Positions 23,614-33,492 are shown, counted from the first letter of the stretch. The stretch: DNA of 42,050 nt from Microcoleus sp. LEGE 07076 (GCF_015207455.1 NZ_JADEWV010000037.1:1-42050), one strand, 5' to 3'. Notes: a model not told the origin generated them from the sequence alone. Numbers and translations are program-made.

Positions 23614-23674
23614 AACCGCAGATATCCGCTTTCATCGTGGCACAGGCCGGAAAGCCTGTGCAATATCTGCGGTT
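23614..23674. repeat. Two-tier hairpin between convergent genes
   Basis: Outer 12-bp perfect stem AACCGCAGATAT/ATATCTGCGGTT (23614-23625, 23663-23674) with an inner GCACAGGC/GCCTGTGC stem. On the plus strand six A follow; no T-run exists in either direction. It lies between the immunity-like and fabG stop codons; it may terminate both by structure, or be a dispersed repeat. Confidence 0.75.
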
Positions 23675-23691
23675 AAAAAAGATCCCCAAAT

Positions 23692-24847
<1,156 letters not shown>

Positions 24848-24857
24848 CTTTGTAGTG

Positions 24858-24959
24858 AGGACTTTAGTCCGATCCGAAAGGACTAAAGTCCTGACTACAA
24901 ACGAGGGAGTTAGGTTCGCACTCAGGACTTTAATCCTCTTTTGGAAGGACTGAAGTCCT
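24858..24959. repeat. Pair of AGGACTTTA/TAAAGTCCT hairpins
   Basis: A perfect 13-bp stem (24858-24870 with 24880-24892) and an imperfect 14-bp stem (24924-24937 with 24946-24959). Same family as the hairpins at 19748-19949. No T-run. Confidence 0.85.
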
Positions 24960-25001
24960 GACCACATACGTTCGTTCTTATAGGACTGACGCATCTACCA
25001 A

Positions 25002-25068
25002 AGAAACCGGGTTTTTTACCGAATCTGGTGGTTGCAACCAAATATTATCGCCAAAAAACCCGGTTTCT
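25002..25068. repeat. AGAAACCGGGTTTTTT inverted repeat, copy 1
   Basis: Perfect 16-bp arms at 25002-25017 and 25053-25068. The left arm with its flank (25002-25027) is the exact 26-bp reverse complement of 26743-26768. Shorter relatives occur at 11526 and 21550. Confidence 0.9.
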
Positions 25069-25108
25069 GACTACTCGTGCGTCCAGGACTGTTTTTCTCA
25101 CTGGTGAA

Positions 25109-25999
25109 TTATTTAGGAGGTTGAGAAGGTTCAGGACTTATAATTAACAATTGATCGCCGGATTGACTTTGTTGAATGGCAATCACTGGCGGGCGAGCTT
25201 TAGGGTTTGTTTGCTGTTCTGTTGTTAAAGCCGGAAACAGATAAATCCAGTTTCCTCTCTCCAAAAGCAACCGCCAAATTCTAGGTTCTTTGGGGTTATT
25301 GATATCAGTATAATCTGTGCTGCTCAACTTTACAAATAGACCCACATCGCCGATCGCCTTAAATCCTTTGGGGGCTAATCGGAGTGTTGGATCGTCGAGT
25401 TTTCTGCCTAAAGCAATGTTGTCTTGTTTGGCGATTAAGGCAACGGCGGGTAAAGACGAATTTTCCCCGGCATCGCGTCGGGCATCGGCAATACCTTGGT
25501 GGTAAGCTGACCAGAATAAAACTAGCAATACCCAACCGACGATGATAATTTCGTCAACGAGCGATCGCAATAATTTGAGCGAGTTAAATCTATTGATATT
25601 AAATCGCTGCCAAGAGTTCAGGATGCGGTAAATCCACCCGAATCTTCTGCCGTAAGGATAGGAAACCGACCGTGTAATTATGCTATTGATTTGAGCAGCA
25701 ACTGTCTTGTTGATACTGTTAACTAGCCACAAAGTGAGGTAAATTGCGAGGGATGTCAGCAAAAGGGCGATCGCACTTTTGACAATTGTCCAGCCATCAC
25801 CTAAAAACACCTGAAGCGGTACTATGAAAAACGATTCGACTGGTAAATCGAGGGTAATTACATTTAGCTGAAAGCTGGAAAAATAAGACCAGCGATAAAT
25901 CCAGCCGGTGAAGAACAAAGCGGCACCGAGTAAGCCAACAACACTGGCAAAGTTGCCTAAAATATTCGATTCGGGAGTAGATTGGCCAGAAGCAGTCAC
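25109..25999 (-). CDS. Multi-span membrane protein of unknown function
   Basis: About 296 residues. Hydrophobic spans near the N-terminus (ASVVGLLGAALFFTGWIY), in the middle (SAIALLLTSLAIYLTLWLV) and at ~160-180 (IIIVGWVLLVLFWSAYH), with one weaker span (FFIVPLQVFLG). The C-terminal ~125 residues are soluble, with a Pro/Gln-rich tail. No family recognised. I start at GTG 25999 because GAAGGTGA lies just upstream; an open frame extends to TTG 26029. Divergent from the exported protein at 26142; both lie between the two AGAAACCGGG repeats. Confidence 0.65.
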   Translation of the reverse strand: MTASGQSTPESNILGNFASVVGLLGAALFFTGWIYRWSYFSSFQLNVITLDLPVESFFIVPLQVFLGDGWTIVKSAIALLLTSLAIYLTLWLVNSINKTVAAQINSIITRSVSYPYGRRFGWIYRILNSWQRFNINRFNSLKLLRSLVDEIIIVGWVLLVLFWSAYHQGIADARRDAGENSSLPAVALIAKQDNIALGRKLDDPTLRLAPKGFKAIGDVGLFVKLSSTDYTDINNPKEPRIWRLLLERGNWIYLFPALTTEQQTNPKARPPVIAIQQSQSGDQLLIISPEPSQPPK

Positions 26000-26141
26000 G
26001 GAATCACCTTCAAGGGATGTGGAGTACAATTTTATGACATTAGCAGGGGTAACGCTTATCCTTGAAGGGGGGGTTTAGGGGACGACGAAACGCACAACAC
26101 TTTCTTTTCTAGTTGTAGCACTTTTTACAGTAACAGCGGGT

Positions 26142-26687
26142 ATGGCTGCACAAGTTAATGCGGCCAGTCAGGAAGTCCAGAAACAGAATTTGCCATCGGT
26201 ACAAGCACAGGCTAACGCTAGTCAGCCGATACCCGTAGCGTTGCCGACGCAAGCGGAAATTGTGATGAAAGGGGGGGACAAAAGAGACGGTAAAGTTGTG
26301 CAGATTGACGAGAAAGCGCAAAAATTATTGATACAAGGATCGGGAAAACCGGTATCGCTTCCTTTGGGTCAAATTGAGAAAATAGTGTTTTCCAAAAGTG
26401 CGGTGGTTTATCTGAATAATGGGATGCCAAAGGTGCGGGGCGATGGCACTCCAGCGAAAGGCCGTCCAGAGACTTGGCGCGGTATTCCTATAAACGCTTT
26501 TCGCTTGCTAGACCCGAATAAAGGTCAAGCGGATGTGAAGCTAGAGTCTGTTTTTTCTCTTGACAAGTTGGACAGTATCAGGTCAGTTATGGTTGGAGAT
26601 GGGAAAAATAAACGGCAATTTGTTGTCGATGAAATGCAGTTTGACGTGCAGAAAAAGACGATGACAATTGCAGCGACTCCCTATTGA
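26142..26687 (+). CDS. Exported protein of unknown function; canonical start codon apparently lost (ATG to ACG at 26082)
   Basis: From ATG 26142 the frame gives 181 residues beginning mid-way through what looks like a signal peptide. Upstream, in frame and open back to TAG at 26076, the codons read ACG-ACG-AAA-CGC..., i.e. (T)TKRTTLSFLVVALFTVTAG then MAAQVNAAS, a complete signal peptide. If the ACG at 26082 were ATG the protein would be about 201 residues. No ATG, GTG or TTG exists in that stretch. The mature part is rich in beta-type sequence (AEIVMKGGDKRDGKVVQID, KLLIQGSGKPVSLPLGQIEK). No family recognised. Either non-AUG initiation, a decayed start, or a cytoplasmic short form. Confidence 0.6.
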   Translation: MAAQVNAASQEVQKQNLPSVQAQANASQPIPVALPTQAEIVMKGGDKRDGKVVQIDEKAQKLLIQGSGKPVSLPLGQIEKIVFSKSAVVYLNNGMPKVRGDGTPAKGRPETWRGIPINAFRLLDPNKGQADVKLESVFSLDKLDSIRSVMVGDGKNKRQFVVDEMQFDVQKKTMTIAATPY

Positions 26688-26702
26688 GTCCGTCGCGGGG
26701 CC

Positions 26703-26768
26703 AGAAACCGGGTTTTTTACGAAAATATTTCGTTGTACCGCGCAGATTCGGTAAAAAACCCGGTTTCT
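26703..26768. repeat. AGAAACCGGGTTTTTT inverted repeat, copy 2
   Basis: Perfect 18-bp arms at 26703-26720 and 26751-26768. Its right arm and flank mirror the left arm of copy 1 over 26 bp, so the pair 25002-25027 / 26743-26768 brackets 1.77 kb. Confidence 0.9.
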
Positions 26769-26854
26769 TTAGTCGGAGTGCATAAGCCCTGTCTATTTCA
26801 ATGAAGCTCCTAATGCTACAATAGGTAAAAGTTCGTTAAGAGGGAGATATAATT

Positions 26855-27421
26855 ATGCAAATCAAAGGGATAAAACGGGGTAATATTATCGAAATTTCCG
26901 AAAATCCGAACATTCCTGACGGTTCAGAAGTTCTGCTTGAAGTCGGGGAAGTTTCGCTAAACTCTGAGGAGAAGCTGGCAAAGATGAAAGAGTTTTTGGC
27001 AAATTTGTCAGATGAAGACAGAGAGGAATGGCGAAAAATTGGAGAATTCCTAGAAAGTGAGCGTGCAATTAATAGACAATTATCAGTGCAGTCTCATAAA
27101 ACACAGGGCCGTTCCCCGCTGTTTGGGAGCGATCGAGGACTAATTACAACTTCTGAAGACTTTGATGAACCGCTGGAGTTATTGCCATCACCGTTAGTCG
27201 ATCGCTTGCTTGAAAAAGCTAAAGAATTGACTAAAGTATCTGCTGAGTTAACTGAAATTATTGCTAAGATTGAGAAAGAACGCCAGATTGAGCAACCTCA
27301 AAATTTTTGGGAAGCAATCCAAAAGTTTCGTCAAGAAAACAATCTAGAAGAAGCAGGAATTGAGGCAGAAGTTTTTGAGGGACTCAGGGATTCATCACCG
27401 GGGCGCGAGGTTATTTTGTGA
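26855..27421 (+). CDS. Chimeric antitoxin-like protein (VapB-type C-terminus)
   Basis: 188 residues that look assembled from antitoxin pieces. Residues 1-30 (MQIKGIKRGNIIEISEN...IPDGSEVLLEV) resemble the short beta domain of AbrB/DUF104-like antitoxins. Residues ~86-105 (PLFGSDRGLITTSEDFDEPL) match the tail of DUF2281 antitoxins. The C-terminal ~40 (FWEAIQKFRQENNLEE...SSPGREVIL) match the toxin-binding end of VapB. Immediately downstream (2 bp after TGA) begins the vapC remnant, so it was the antitoxin of a PIN-domain toxin. With the toxin gone its function is uncertain; it could still neutralise related toxins. Preceded by GGGAG about 8 nt before ATG. Confidence 0.65.
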   Translation: MQIKGIKRGNIIEISENPNIPDGSEVLLEVGEVSLNSEEKLAKMKEFLANLSDEDREEWRKIGEFLESERAINRQLSVQSHKTQGRSPLFGSDRGLITTSEDFDEPLELLPSPLVDRLLEKAKELTKVSAELTEIIAKIEKERQIEQPQNFWEAIQKFRQENNLEEAGIEAEVFEGLRDSSPGREVIL

Positions 27422-27423
27422 GT

Positions 27424-27492
27424 ATGCGATTTTTATTAGATACTAACGTACTTTCAGAGTTTGATGTCTATTCTATTAATCGAATTTGGTGA
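27424..27492 (+). pseudogene. Truncated vapC (PIN-domain toxin) remnant
   Basis: 22 codons: MRFLLDTNVLSE is the canonical start of VapC toxins, with the first catalytic Asp, then FDVYSINRIW and TGA at 27490-27492. VapC is normally ~130-140 residues, so the remaining PIN domain is missing and the frame has run into unrelated DNA just before the CHAT gene at 27505. It is 2 bp from the antitoxin-like stop codon, as in an intact vapBC operon. A deletion fusing this spot to the CHAT promoter region is the simplest account. Confidence 0.75.
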
Positions 27493-27504
27493 ATTATAAA
27501 AAAG

Positions 27505-29487
27505 ATGAAACGATTTATTAGCAGTGTTTTGGTTTTGGGTGTGTGTCTGACTCCTCTGACTGTGCCGGTGATAGTACAACCGAGTTGGGCGCAAAGCCAA
27601 AATTTACAGGTTGAAGAATTACCGAGACTTATAGAGCAAGCAACCCAACAGCAACAACAAGGACAACACCGACAAGCGATAGAGATATTTCAACAGGCTT
27701 TTGGAATTGCCGAAGAACTGAGACACGGAACCCATGCAATTACTATACTTTTGGGAATGGGTAGTAGTTATCTAGACCTGGGTCAGTCTCAGCAAGCTTC
27801 GGATTACTATAATCAGGCTCTTTCGATAGCAAGACAAATCAAAGATCGCTCTGGAGAAGCTACTACTTTGAGTAATATTGGTTTAGTCTACGACAAAATC
27901 TCCCAACCGCAATCAGCATTGAAATACTATAACCAAGCTTTACCAATTAGCCGGGAAGTGGGCGATCGCGCAAGCGTTGCTACTACTTTGAGTAATATCG
28001 GTTCTGTCTACCAAGATACTAATAAACCCACTGATGCTATCGACAATTGGGAGAAATCCGTCCAAATTACCTTAGAAATGCGGAGTGGTTTACAGCTAGA
28101 AAATCGCCAAAAGTTTTTAGAAGCTAAAGAAACAACAGCGATCGCCCTTACCTCCCTACTTATCGACCAAAACCAACCCGATCGCGCTTTCCAATGGATC
28201 AACATCGCCACCACAGCAGACCTCGCCGACTACACCCGCTTAATTAACGCCAAGGTAGCCAACCCCCAAGCACAAAAAGCCATTGACGAATGGAATCAAA
28301 AAAATCAACAACTCCAATTCCTCCGCCGCCAACTCGAAGACAAATTCTCCGAAAATCTCTCCCGACAAATGCGGGAATTAGAAACAGAAGTCAACCGCAA
28401 AGCTGAAGAAATCTCCCGCCAATTCCCAGAAGTCGCCGAACTCTTTGAAACCACACCCAAAGACATCGCCCAACTGAAAGCAAGTATCGCACCAGATACC
28501 GTTGTCATTCAACCTGTCTTGCTGACACATATCAAAAATGTCCCCAATACGATCGCCCTATTTGTCTTGACAAAAGACAGTTTAAGTGTTAAAAGAATTG
28601 CGATCGACCCCGCAGAATTCGACAAACTCCTCACCGAACACCGCGAACAAATATCAAGCGAACTCACTTCAGATTACAGAGAAACGGGCGGCAAACTATA
28701 CGACATCCTAATTCGCCCGGTAGAAGACCAAATACAGGCATTATCTCCCAAACAATTGAGCATCATCGCCACAGGAAAATTGCGTTACATTCCCTTTGAA
28801 ACCCTTTGGGACACGAAAAATCGCAAATTCCTGATCCAGAAATATCCCGTCAACTATCTCACCCGCATTTCCACAAGGACAATTCCCAATTCAACTTTAC
28901 AAGGCGGTGTCTTAGCATTAGGAAATCCCATCCCCCGCGATCCGCAAAATTTAGCTGGTACAGAAGAAGAAGTTAGAAATATCGCTCAATTATTCCCCGG
29001 AAGTTCCGCCTATATCGGCAATGCCGCCACCCTCGACCAATTCAAAACTCAAGCACCCCGCTTTCCGTTTTTGCACCTAGCAACTCACGGCTGTTTCCAA
29101 CAGGGAGGCTGTCCCAAATTGGGCATGGAGGAAAATACACTGCTGTTTGCTGACAGCCAATTCAATATTCGCGATGCGGCGTTATTAGGATTGCAAAACA
29201 CCAGACTCCTCACCTTAAGCGCGTGTCAAACTGCTATGCAAGCGAATTCTAACGGTGAAGAAATATCGGGAGTTGCCTATGTATTTGAGCGGGCGGGCGC
29301 ACAAGCTGTGATGGCGAGTTTGTGGAGTGTTGATGATTCAGCTACTAAAGATTTGATGGTTGAATTTTATCAAAATATCAATAAGGGGATGAGTAAAAAT
29401 GAAGCATTGCGGCAAGCTAAGTTGAGTCAAATTGGTCGCCATCCGTTTTATTGGTCGCCGTTTATTTTAATTGGCGATGCGCGGTAG
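27505..29487 (+). CDS. Exported TPR-CHAT (caspase-like) protein
   Basis: 660 residues. Signal peptide 1-30 (hydrophobic core, QPSWAQ cleavage). TPR repeats ~35-210 (AIEIFQQAF, ASDYYNQALSIA, ALKYYNQALPI). Helical coiled-coil linker ~250-320. CHAT domain ~370-660 with His528 (HLATHG) and Cys574 (SACQTA), the clan CD peptidase dyad, and the typical ending ASLWSVDDSAT...HPFYWSPFILIGD. CHAT-TPR proteins are frequent in filamentous cyanobacteria, and the activating signal and substrates are unknown. A periplasmic location is expected. It sits 12 bp after the vapC remnant. Confidence 0.92.
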   Translation: MKRFISSVLVLGVCLTPLTVPVIVQPSWAQSQNLQVEELPRLIEQATQQQQQGQHRQAIEIFQQAFGIAEELRHGTHAITILLGMGSSYLDLGQSQQASDYYNQALSIARQIKDRSGEATTLSNIGLVYDKISQPQSALKYYNQALPISREVGDRASVATTLSNIGSVYQDTNKPTDAIDNWEKSVQITLEMRSGLQLENRQKFLEAKETTAIALTSLLIDQNQPDRAFQWINIATTADLADYTRLINAKVANPQAQKAIDEWNQKNQQLQFLRRQLEDKFSENLSRQMRELETEVNRKAEEISRQFPEVAELFETTPKDIAQLKASIAPDTVVIQPVLLTHIKNVPNTIALFVLTKDSLSVKRIAIDPAEFDKLLTEHREQISSELTSDYRETGGKLYDILIRPVEDQIQALSPKQLSIIATGKLRYIPFETLWDTKNRKFLIQKYPVNYLTRISTRTIPNSTLQGGVLALGNPIPRDPQNLAGTEEEVRNIAQLFPGSSAYIGNAATLDQFKTQAPRFPFLHLATHGCFQQGGCPKLGMEENTLLFADSQFNIRDAALLGLQNTRLLTLSACQTAMQANSNGEEISGVAYVFERAGAQAVMASLWSVDDSATKDLMVEFYQNINKGMSKNEALRQAKLSQIGRHPFYWSPFILIGDAR

Positions 29488-29890
29488 TTCGTGATCGCAT
29501 GATATCAATTCCGTTAGCATCGTCCTGTATTCATTTCTCTCTGATCTCTCTGTGTTCTCTGTGTTCTAGTAAGGTTAAATCATTCCGATGCAACCGGAAA
29601 CGATATGAGTCACTCGGCGGTTGAAACCGCGTCTACACAAACGATGTCGGCCTGCGCCGACTGATTCGTAAAGGGATGCCAAACCCAGATTTGGTATTCT
29701 TGCCGAATTCGGGTTCGTTATGGCATGATTCACTCGGCTGTTTATACTTTGATAGTAGCAGCGCTTCTACAGACAGAATGCTGTCCTAAAACTTGTAAGC
29801 TGCGTCAGTTGGTGGCGATTCGATACGCATCCAAAATCATCGAATCTGACGCACCCTACTACTAATATATGTATCGAAAATCTCAGAACA
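29488..29890. other. 403-bp intergenic region with dispersed repeats
   Basis: Contains the 25-bp motif identical to 16259-16283 (29582-29606), copy B of the 1368-1452 repeat (29614-29700), two TCTCTGTGTTC units near 29550, and an imperfect GCGTCAG/CTGACGC hairpin (29803-29851) ending in a GCACCCTAC motif shared with several other gaps. Confidence 0.7.
29614..29700. repeat. Dispersed repeat, copy B (inverted relative to 1368-1452)
   Basis: 29614-29663 is the exact reverse complement of 1403-1452. The following ~37 bp match 1368-1402 approximately. Confidence 0.9.
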
Positions 29891-30781
29891 CTAACTGCGC
29901 CGAATGTTAAAACAACACCAATCTTGGCGCTTCCACAGAGTAGCCACAATCCAGCCGTGCTGTTCGAGAGTGTCGGCAATTGGCTTAGCTTGGTCGAGCA
30001 AAATGCCGCTGAGAACTCCCCAGGTACTGGGTTTGCTAATCGCGGTGAACTGCGGGATTAAATCGATGATTACTTCTGCTAAAATGTTGCACATCAAACC
30101 GTCGATCGGCTCGTCGATCATTTCTTTGAGCCGATCGACCGTTCCGAGTTCTGCGATTAACTGTTGCCGGTTAACGCGGTTGAGCTGTCGGTTGCTAATG
30201 GTCGATCGCACCGCCAAAGGATCGGTATCCAAAGCATAAACTTTTGTAGCGCCCAACAACACCGCCCCGATCGACAAAATACCCGATCCGCAGCCAATAT
30301 CGGCAATGATAGACTCTTTGTCATCAAAACCGAGACGCATTTCCAAAGATTCCAAACACAGTTGAGTCGTAGCGTGAGCACCTGTACCGAAGGCCACACC
30401 GGGATCTAAACGCAAGATTACCCGATCGGTATCAGTCGGTGGCGGCAGCCATGCGGGATTAATTAAAAAGCGATCGCCCACTTCTTGAGGCTGCCAGTGC
30501 TGCTTCCAAGTGCTGCCCCAATCTTCCTCTTCAATCAAATCCCACTGCATCGCAGGTACGGGCAAACCTGCACACAGAGCATCTTGTCGTAGCCACAGAG
30601 ACAGAGCGGCCAAGTCCAGCAATTGAGCCTGTTCTTCGGGCAAATAAGCCGACATCAGGCAGGAATTGCTTTTGATCTCAGTGGCTGAGCCCCGACATTT
30701 AAATTGTTCCAGACGCCAAAAGATGATATCTTCCAGCCCCGGATCGCAAAGAATTCTAATTTCCCACCAGCTATGTGCCAT
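29891..30781 (-). CDS. prmA: Ribosomal protein L11 methyltransferase PrmA
   Basis: 296 residues. PrmA trimethylates ribosomal protein L11 with SAM. An N-terminal substrate-recognition domain ([10 protein letters not shown]...) is followed by [17 protein letters not shown], motif [28 protein letters not shown] and the NILAEVI active-site loop, all characteristic. I start at ATG 30781. The open frame extends 39 codons upstream, but that part is translated heptad repeat ([11 protein letters not shown]), so is unlikely to be protein. It lies downstream of serA on the same strand with a 262-bp repeat between them; a serA-prmA neighbourhood also occurs in other cyanobacteria. Confidence 0.92.
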   Translation of the reverse strand: MAHSWWEIRILCDPGLEDIIFWRLEQFKCRGSATEIKSNSCLMSAYLPEEQAQLLDLAALSLWLRQDALCAGLPVPAMQWDLIEEEDWGSTWKQHWQPQEVGDRFLINPAWLPPPTDTDRVILRLDPGVAFGTGAHATTQLCLESLEMRLGFDDKESIIADIGCGSGILSIGAVLLGATKVYALDTDPLAVRSTISNRQLNRVNRQQLIAELGTVDRLKEMIDEPIDGLMCNILAEVIIDLIPQFTAISKPSTWGVLSGILLDQAKPIADTLEQHGWIVATLWKRQDWCCFNIRRS

Positions 30782-31043
30782 AACAATTTTAGATTTTAGA
30801 TTAAGGATTTTAGATTTGCCCGTCAGGAAATGGAGACTGGGAACTAGAAAGTGAAGAATCTGGATTGAGTAATAGAAAAATTCCCGCTTTCTGGCCAATT
30901 AACAATGACTAATTACCCATTACCAATTATCAGTCCTTGTATCCAAAATCTAAAATCCTTAATCCTTTAAATATTTACCGCCTAACGATTTTAGATTAAG
31001 GATTAAGGATTTGCATAACCTAAAATCCTTAATCCTTAATCCT
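30782..31043. repeat. GATTTTA/TTAATCC heptad repeat blocks
   Basis: Three clusters of heptads (TTTTAGA, TTAAGGA, TTAATCC, TAAAATC) at ~30785-30815, ~30945-30970 and ~30990-31045, in both orientations. They can fold into long stems (AGGATTAAGG with CCTTAATCCT). They fill the serA-prmA gap and the apparent N-terminal extension of prmA. Confidence 0.8.
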
Positions 31044-32627
31044 TTAAAGATTTACGGTGTAAGCATCCCTAATTCCCGGAACTTTTAGAATCTCGGCCAA
31101 TATGCCCTCTGGTAGAGGGTCATCCAGGCTCAAAACCATCACCGCATCGCCTCGCACGATTTTACGGCCCACTTGCATACTGGCAATATTGACATTAAAA
31201 CTGCCCAGTTGGGAACCAATTTTGCCAATAATCCCCGGCATATCGCGGTGCAGGGTAAACAGCATATGGTGAGTCGGGGAAACGTTGACTGGGAAATCGT
31301 CAACGCTGGTAATCCGAATTTCGCTTTCGCCGAGCACTGCACCTGTGACGGTGTGTTCGCCGAGGGTTCCTTTCGCCATCAGGTGCAGGGAGCCGGTGTA
31401 GTCGCGAATTGACGCGTCTCTGGTTTCGACTACCCGGATTCCGCGTTCTTTGGCTTCTATGCTGGCGTTGACATAGTTAACGCGCTCTCGCAGGGCTTGG
31501 GAGAGCAGGCCTTTGAGGGCGGCGACAACTACGGGCTGGCTTTGGTTGTTGGCGAGTTCGCCTTGGAGTTGGACGTTGAGGTAATCGACTCGGCCTCCGG
31601 CTAGCTGGCTGACGAGGTTGCCTAGGGTTTCGGCTAGTTGCAGGTACGGTTTGAGTTTTTCGATCGAATCTGGGTAAATTCCCGGTATGTTAACAGCCGA
31701 TCGCGCCGGCAGCCCCAACAACACATCGCGAATTTGTTCAGCAACATCGATCGCCACATTCACCTGAGCTTCCGCCGTGGAAGCTCCCAAGTGAGGTGTC
31801 AGCACGATTTTTTGGCCCACACTCCGCAGAGGCGAATCGGCTTCTAGCGGTTCGTGTTCGTAAACGTCCAAAGCTGCACCCGCAATCTTGCCTGATTCGA
31901 TCGCTTCTGCTAGGGCTGCTTCGTCGATGATGCCACCTCTGGCGCAATTAATGATCCTGGCCGTGGGCTTCATCTTCGACAGCACGTCAGCGTTAATTAA
32001 GTGCAGGGTTTCCGGGGTTTTGGGGATGTGCAGGGTGATGTAGTCGGACTCGCGCATCAGCAAATCTAGTTCCACCAAGCGGCAGCCCAACTGCTCCGCT
32101 CTTTCGGTGGAGATGAATGGATCGTATGCTAGCAGTTTCATGCCCATTGCTTTGGCGGCGGCGGCGAGGTGGGAGCCGATTTTGCCCAAACCGACAATAC
32201 CGAGGGTTTTTTTGTAAACTTCTACGCCGACAAAGCGATTGCGTTCCCATTTACCGCTTTTGACCGAGGCGTTGGCTTCTGGAATGTGCCGGGACATCGA
32301 GAGCATCATGGCGATCGCGTGTTCGGCTGCGGCGATCGTGTTGCCTTCGGGGGAGTTAACGACTACAATTCCTTTGCGGGTAGCGGCGGGTACATCCACA
32401 TTATCTACGCCGACTCCGGCTCTACCGATAATTTTGAGTAGATTGCCCGCTTCAATGATTTCTTTGGTAACTTGGGTGCCAGAACGGATCATTAAAGCGT
32501 CGTAATCTGGAATAATTTTTACCAGCTCTTCGGCAGAGAGTCCTGTGTTTACGTCAACTTGCGCGACTTGGGAGAGGATGTCAATTCCGGCTTGGTCGAT
32601 CGGATCGGATACTAGAACTTTAGGCAT
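31044..32627 (-). CDS. serA: D-3-phosphoglycerate dehydrogenase
   Basis: 527 residues, the long SerA form. It oxidises 3-phosphoglycerate to phosphohydroxypyruvate, the first step of serine synthesis. The NAD-binding Rossmann motif is GLGKIGSH (residues ~147-154). The catalytic set Arg (NCARGG), Glu (VYEHEP) and His (TPHLGAST) is present. An intervening domain ~320-450 and a C-terminal ACT domain ~455-527 (HRDMPGIIGKIGSQLG) provide serine feedback in this class. ATG 32627. Length and all motifs are normal. Confidence 0.96.
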   Translation of the reverse strand: MPKVLVSDPIDQAGIDILSQVAQVDVNTGLSAEELVKIIPDYDALMIRSGTQVTKEIIEAGNLLKIIGRAGVGVDNVDVPAATRKGIVVVNSPEGNTIAAAEHAIAMMLSMSRHIPEANASVKSGKWERNRFVGVEVYKKTLGIVGLGKIGSHLAAAAKAMGMKLLAYDPFISTERAEQLGCRLVELDLLMRESDYITLHIPKTPETLHLINADVLSKMKPTARIINCARGGIIDEAALAEAIESGKIAGAALDVYEHEPLEADSPLRSVGQKIVLTPHLGASTAEAQVNVAIDVAEQIRDVLLGLPARSAVNIPGIYPDSIEKLKPYLQLAETLGNLVSQLAGGRVDYLNVQLQGELANNQSQPVVVAALKGLLSQALRERVNYVNASIEAKERGIRVVETRDASIRDYTGSLHLMAKGTLGEHTVTGAVLGESEIRITSVDDFPVNVSPTHHMLFTLHRDMPGIIGKIGSQLGSFNVNIASMQVGRKIVRGDAVMVLSLDDPLPEGILAEILKVPGIRDAYTVNL

Positions 32628-32915
32628 AGCAAGCAGTGGAGTGCAATAGTAAAAATAGGCCGAGCGTTGGCGAGCTCAAAGTTGAGACTTATGACTTAGA
32701 GCCGTATCTAACAGCTCAGCTCAAGCTTGCCTTTGTGCAGTTTGAATTGTATCTGTATTCGGTCAAGGTCGGTCGTTTTTGCGGTAAATATTTTAGGTTT
32801 GTGGGCGGTGGGACTCGGCAGGCCTCTGAAAAACGCCCAATTGCTTAGCTAGCAAGTCTTTTCAGGCTATAATAAATTCCGGGTATCCGAACCTAACTAT
32901 CAGGAATTGTTGTCA

Positions 32916-33422
32916 ATGAATTATCTTATCGCCGTACTGCCCGATCGAATGCAAGCCGAAGCTGCCTACTGCGCCCTCGAAAAAGAAGGCTTGCCCATGA
33001 AGCAAGTCAGCATTTTGGGCCGCGGCTACAAAACTGCGGATGAATTTGGCTTGATCGACCCCAACCAGCAAGCGAAGAAACAAGCTAAACTCATGGCTAT
33101 TTGGCTGATACCCTTTGGCTTTGTGGCAGGCTGCACTTTCAGCTTGATTACTGAGTTGAAAACTTTTGCCTGGGCGGGCGAAATTGGCGATCACCTCATC
33201 GGTGGAGTGCTCGGTGCGATTGCTGGTGCAATGGGCAGCGTGTTTGTCGGCGGTGCCGGCGGCATGGCTTTTGGTAGCGGCGATGCTTTGCCCTACCGCA
33301 ACCGTTTGAATGAGGGCAAATTTTTGATTGCAGTCAAGGGTACTGATGATTTAACCGGGAAAGCTGCGAATATTTTGCAGCAGTTTAAACCAGAAAATAT
33401 TCAAGGTTATACAGAGACATAG
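32916..33422 (+). CDS. Conserved glycine-rich membrane protein
   Basis: 168 residues. The N-terminal half is soluble with a ferredoxin-like beta-alpha pattern (MNYLIAVLPDRMQAEAAYCA, VSILGRGYKTADEFGLID). Then come two hydrophobic stretches (IWLIPFGFVAGCTFSLIT and IGGVLGAIAGAMGSVFVGGA) with Gly-zipper spacing, and a C-terminal tail (FLIAVKGTDDLTGKAANIL) resembling the N-terminal fold. I use ATG 32916, with AGGA about 10 nt upstream, over the TTG pair at 32907. It resembles a protein type common in cyanobacteria and stress-related glycine-zipper proteins, with no assigned function. Confidence 0.75.
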   Translation: MNYLIAVLPDRMQAEAAYCALEKEGLPMKQVSILGRGYKTADEFGLIDPNQQAKKQAKLMAIWLIPFGFVAGCTFSLITELKTFAWAGEIGDHLIGGVLGAIAGAMGSVFVGGAGGMAFGSGDALPYRNRLNEGKFLIAVKGTDDLTGKAANILQQFKPENIQGYTET

Positions 33423-33441
33423 TTAGTTGTTGACTGTCAAC

Positions 33442-33469
33442 TGTTGACGGTTAACTGTTGACGGTTAAC
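33442..33469. repeat. Two tandem copies of TGTTGACGGTTAAC
   Basis: Exact 14-bp duplication (33442-33455, 33456-33469), part of the GTTGAC heptad family, preceded by GTTGACTGTCAAC. Lies immediately upstream of the Uma2-type gene. Confidence 0.9.
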
Positions 33470-33492
33470 TCGTGTAATATTTTGAGGCAGTT

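Noticed and set aside
25002-26768. Insertion sequence or composite transposon
   Set aside because: No transposase or target-site duplication; the inverted repeats are hairpin arms that also occur alone elsewhere in the window.
30782-30898. 39-residue N-terminal extension of PrmA
   Set aside because: The extension is translated heptad repeat ([11 protein letters not shown]), whereas MAHSWWEI at 30781 matches the usual family start.
32636-32848. 70-codon ORF between serA and the glycine-rich membrane protein
   Set aside because: Lies in the expected serA promoter region, with composition unlike neighbouring proteins and no ribosome binding site.
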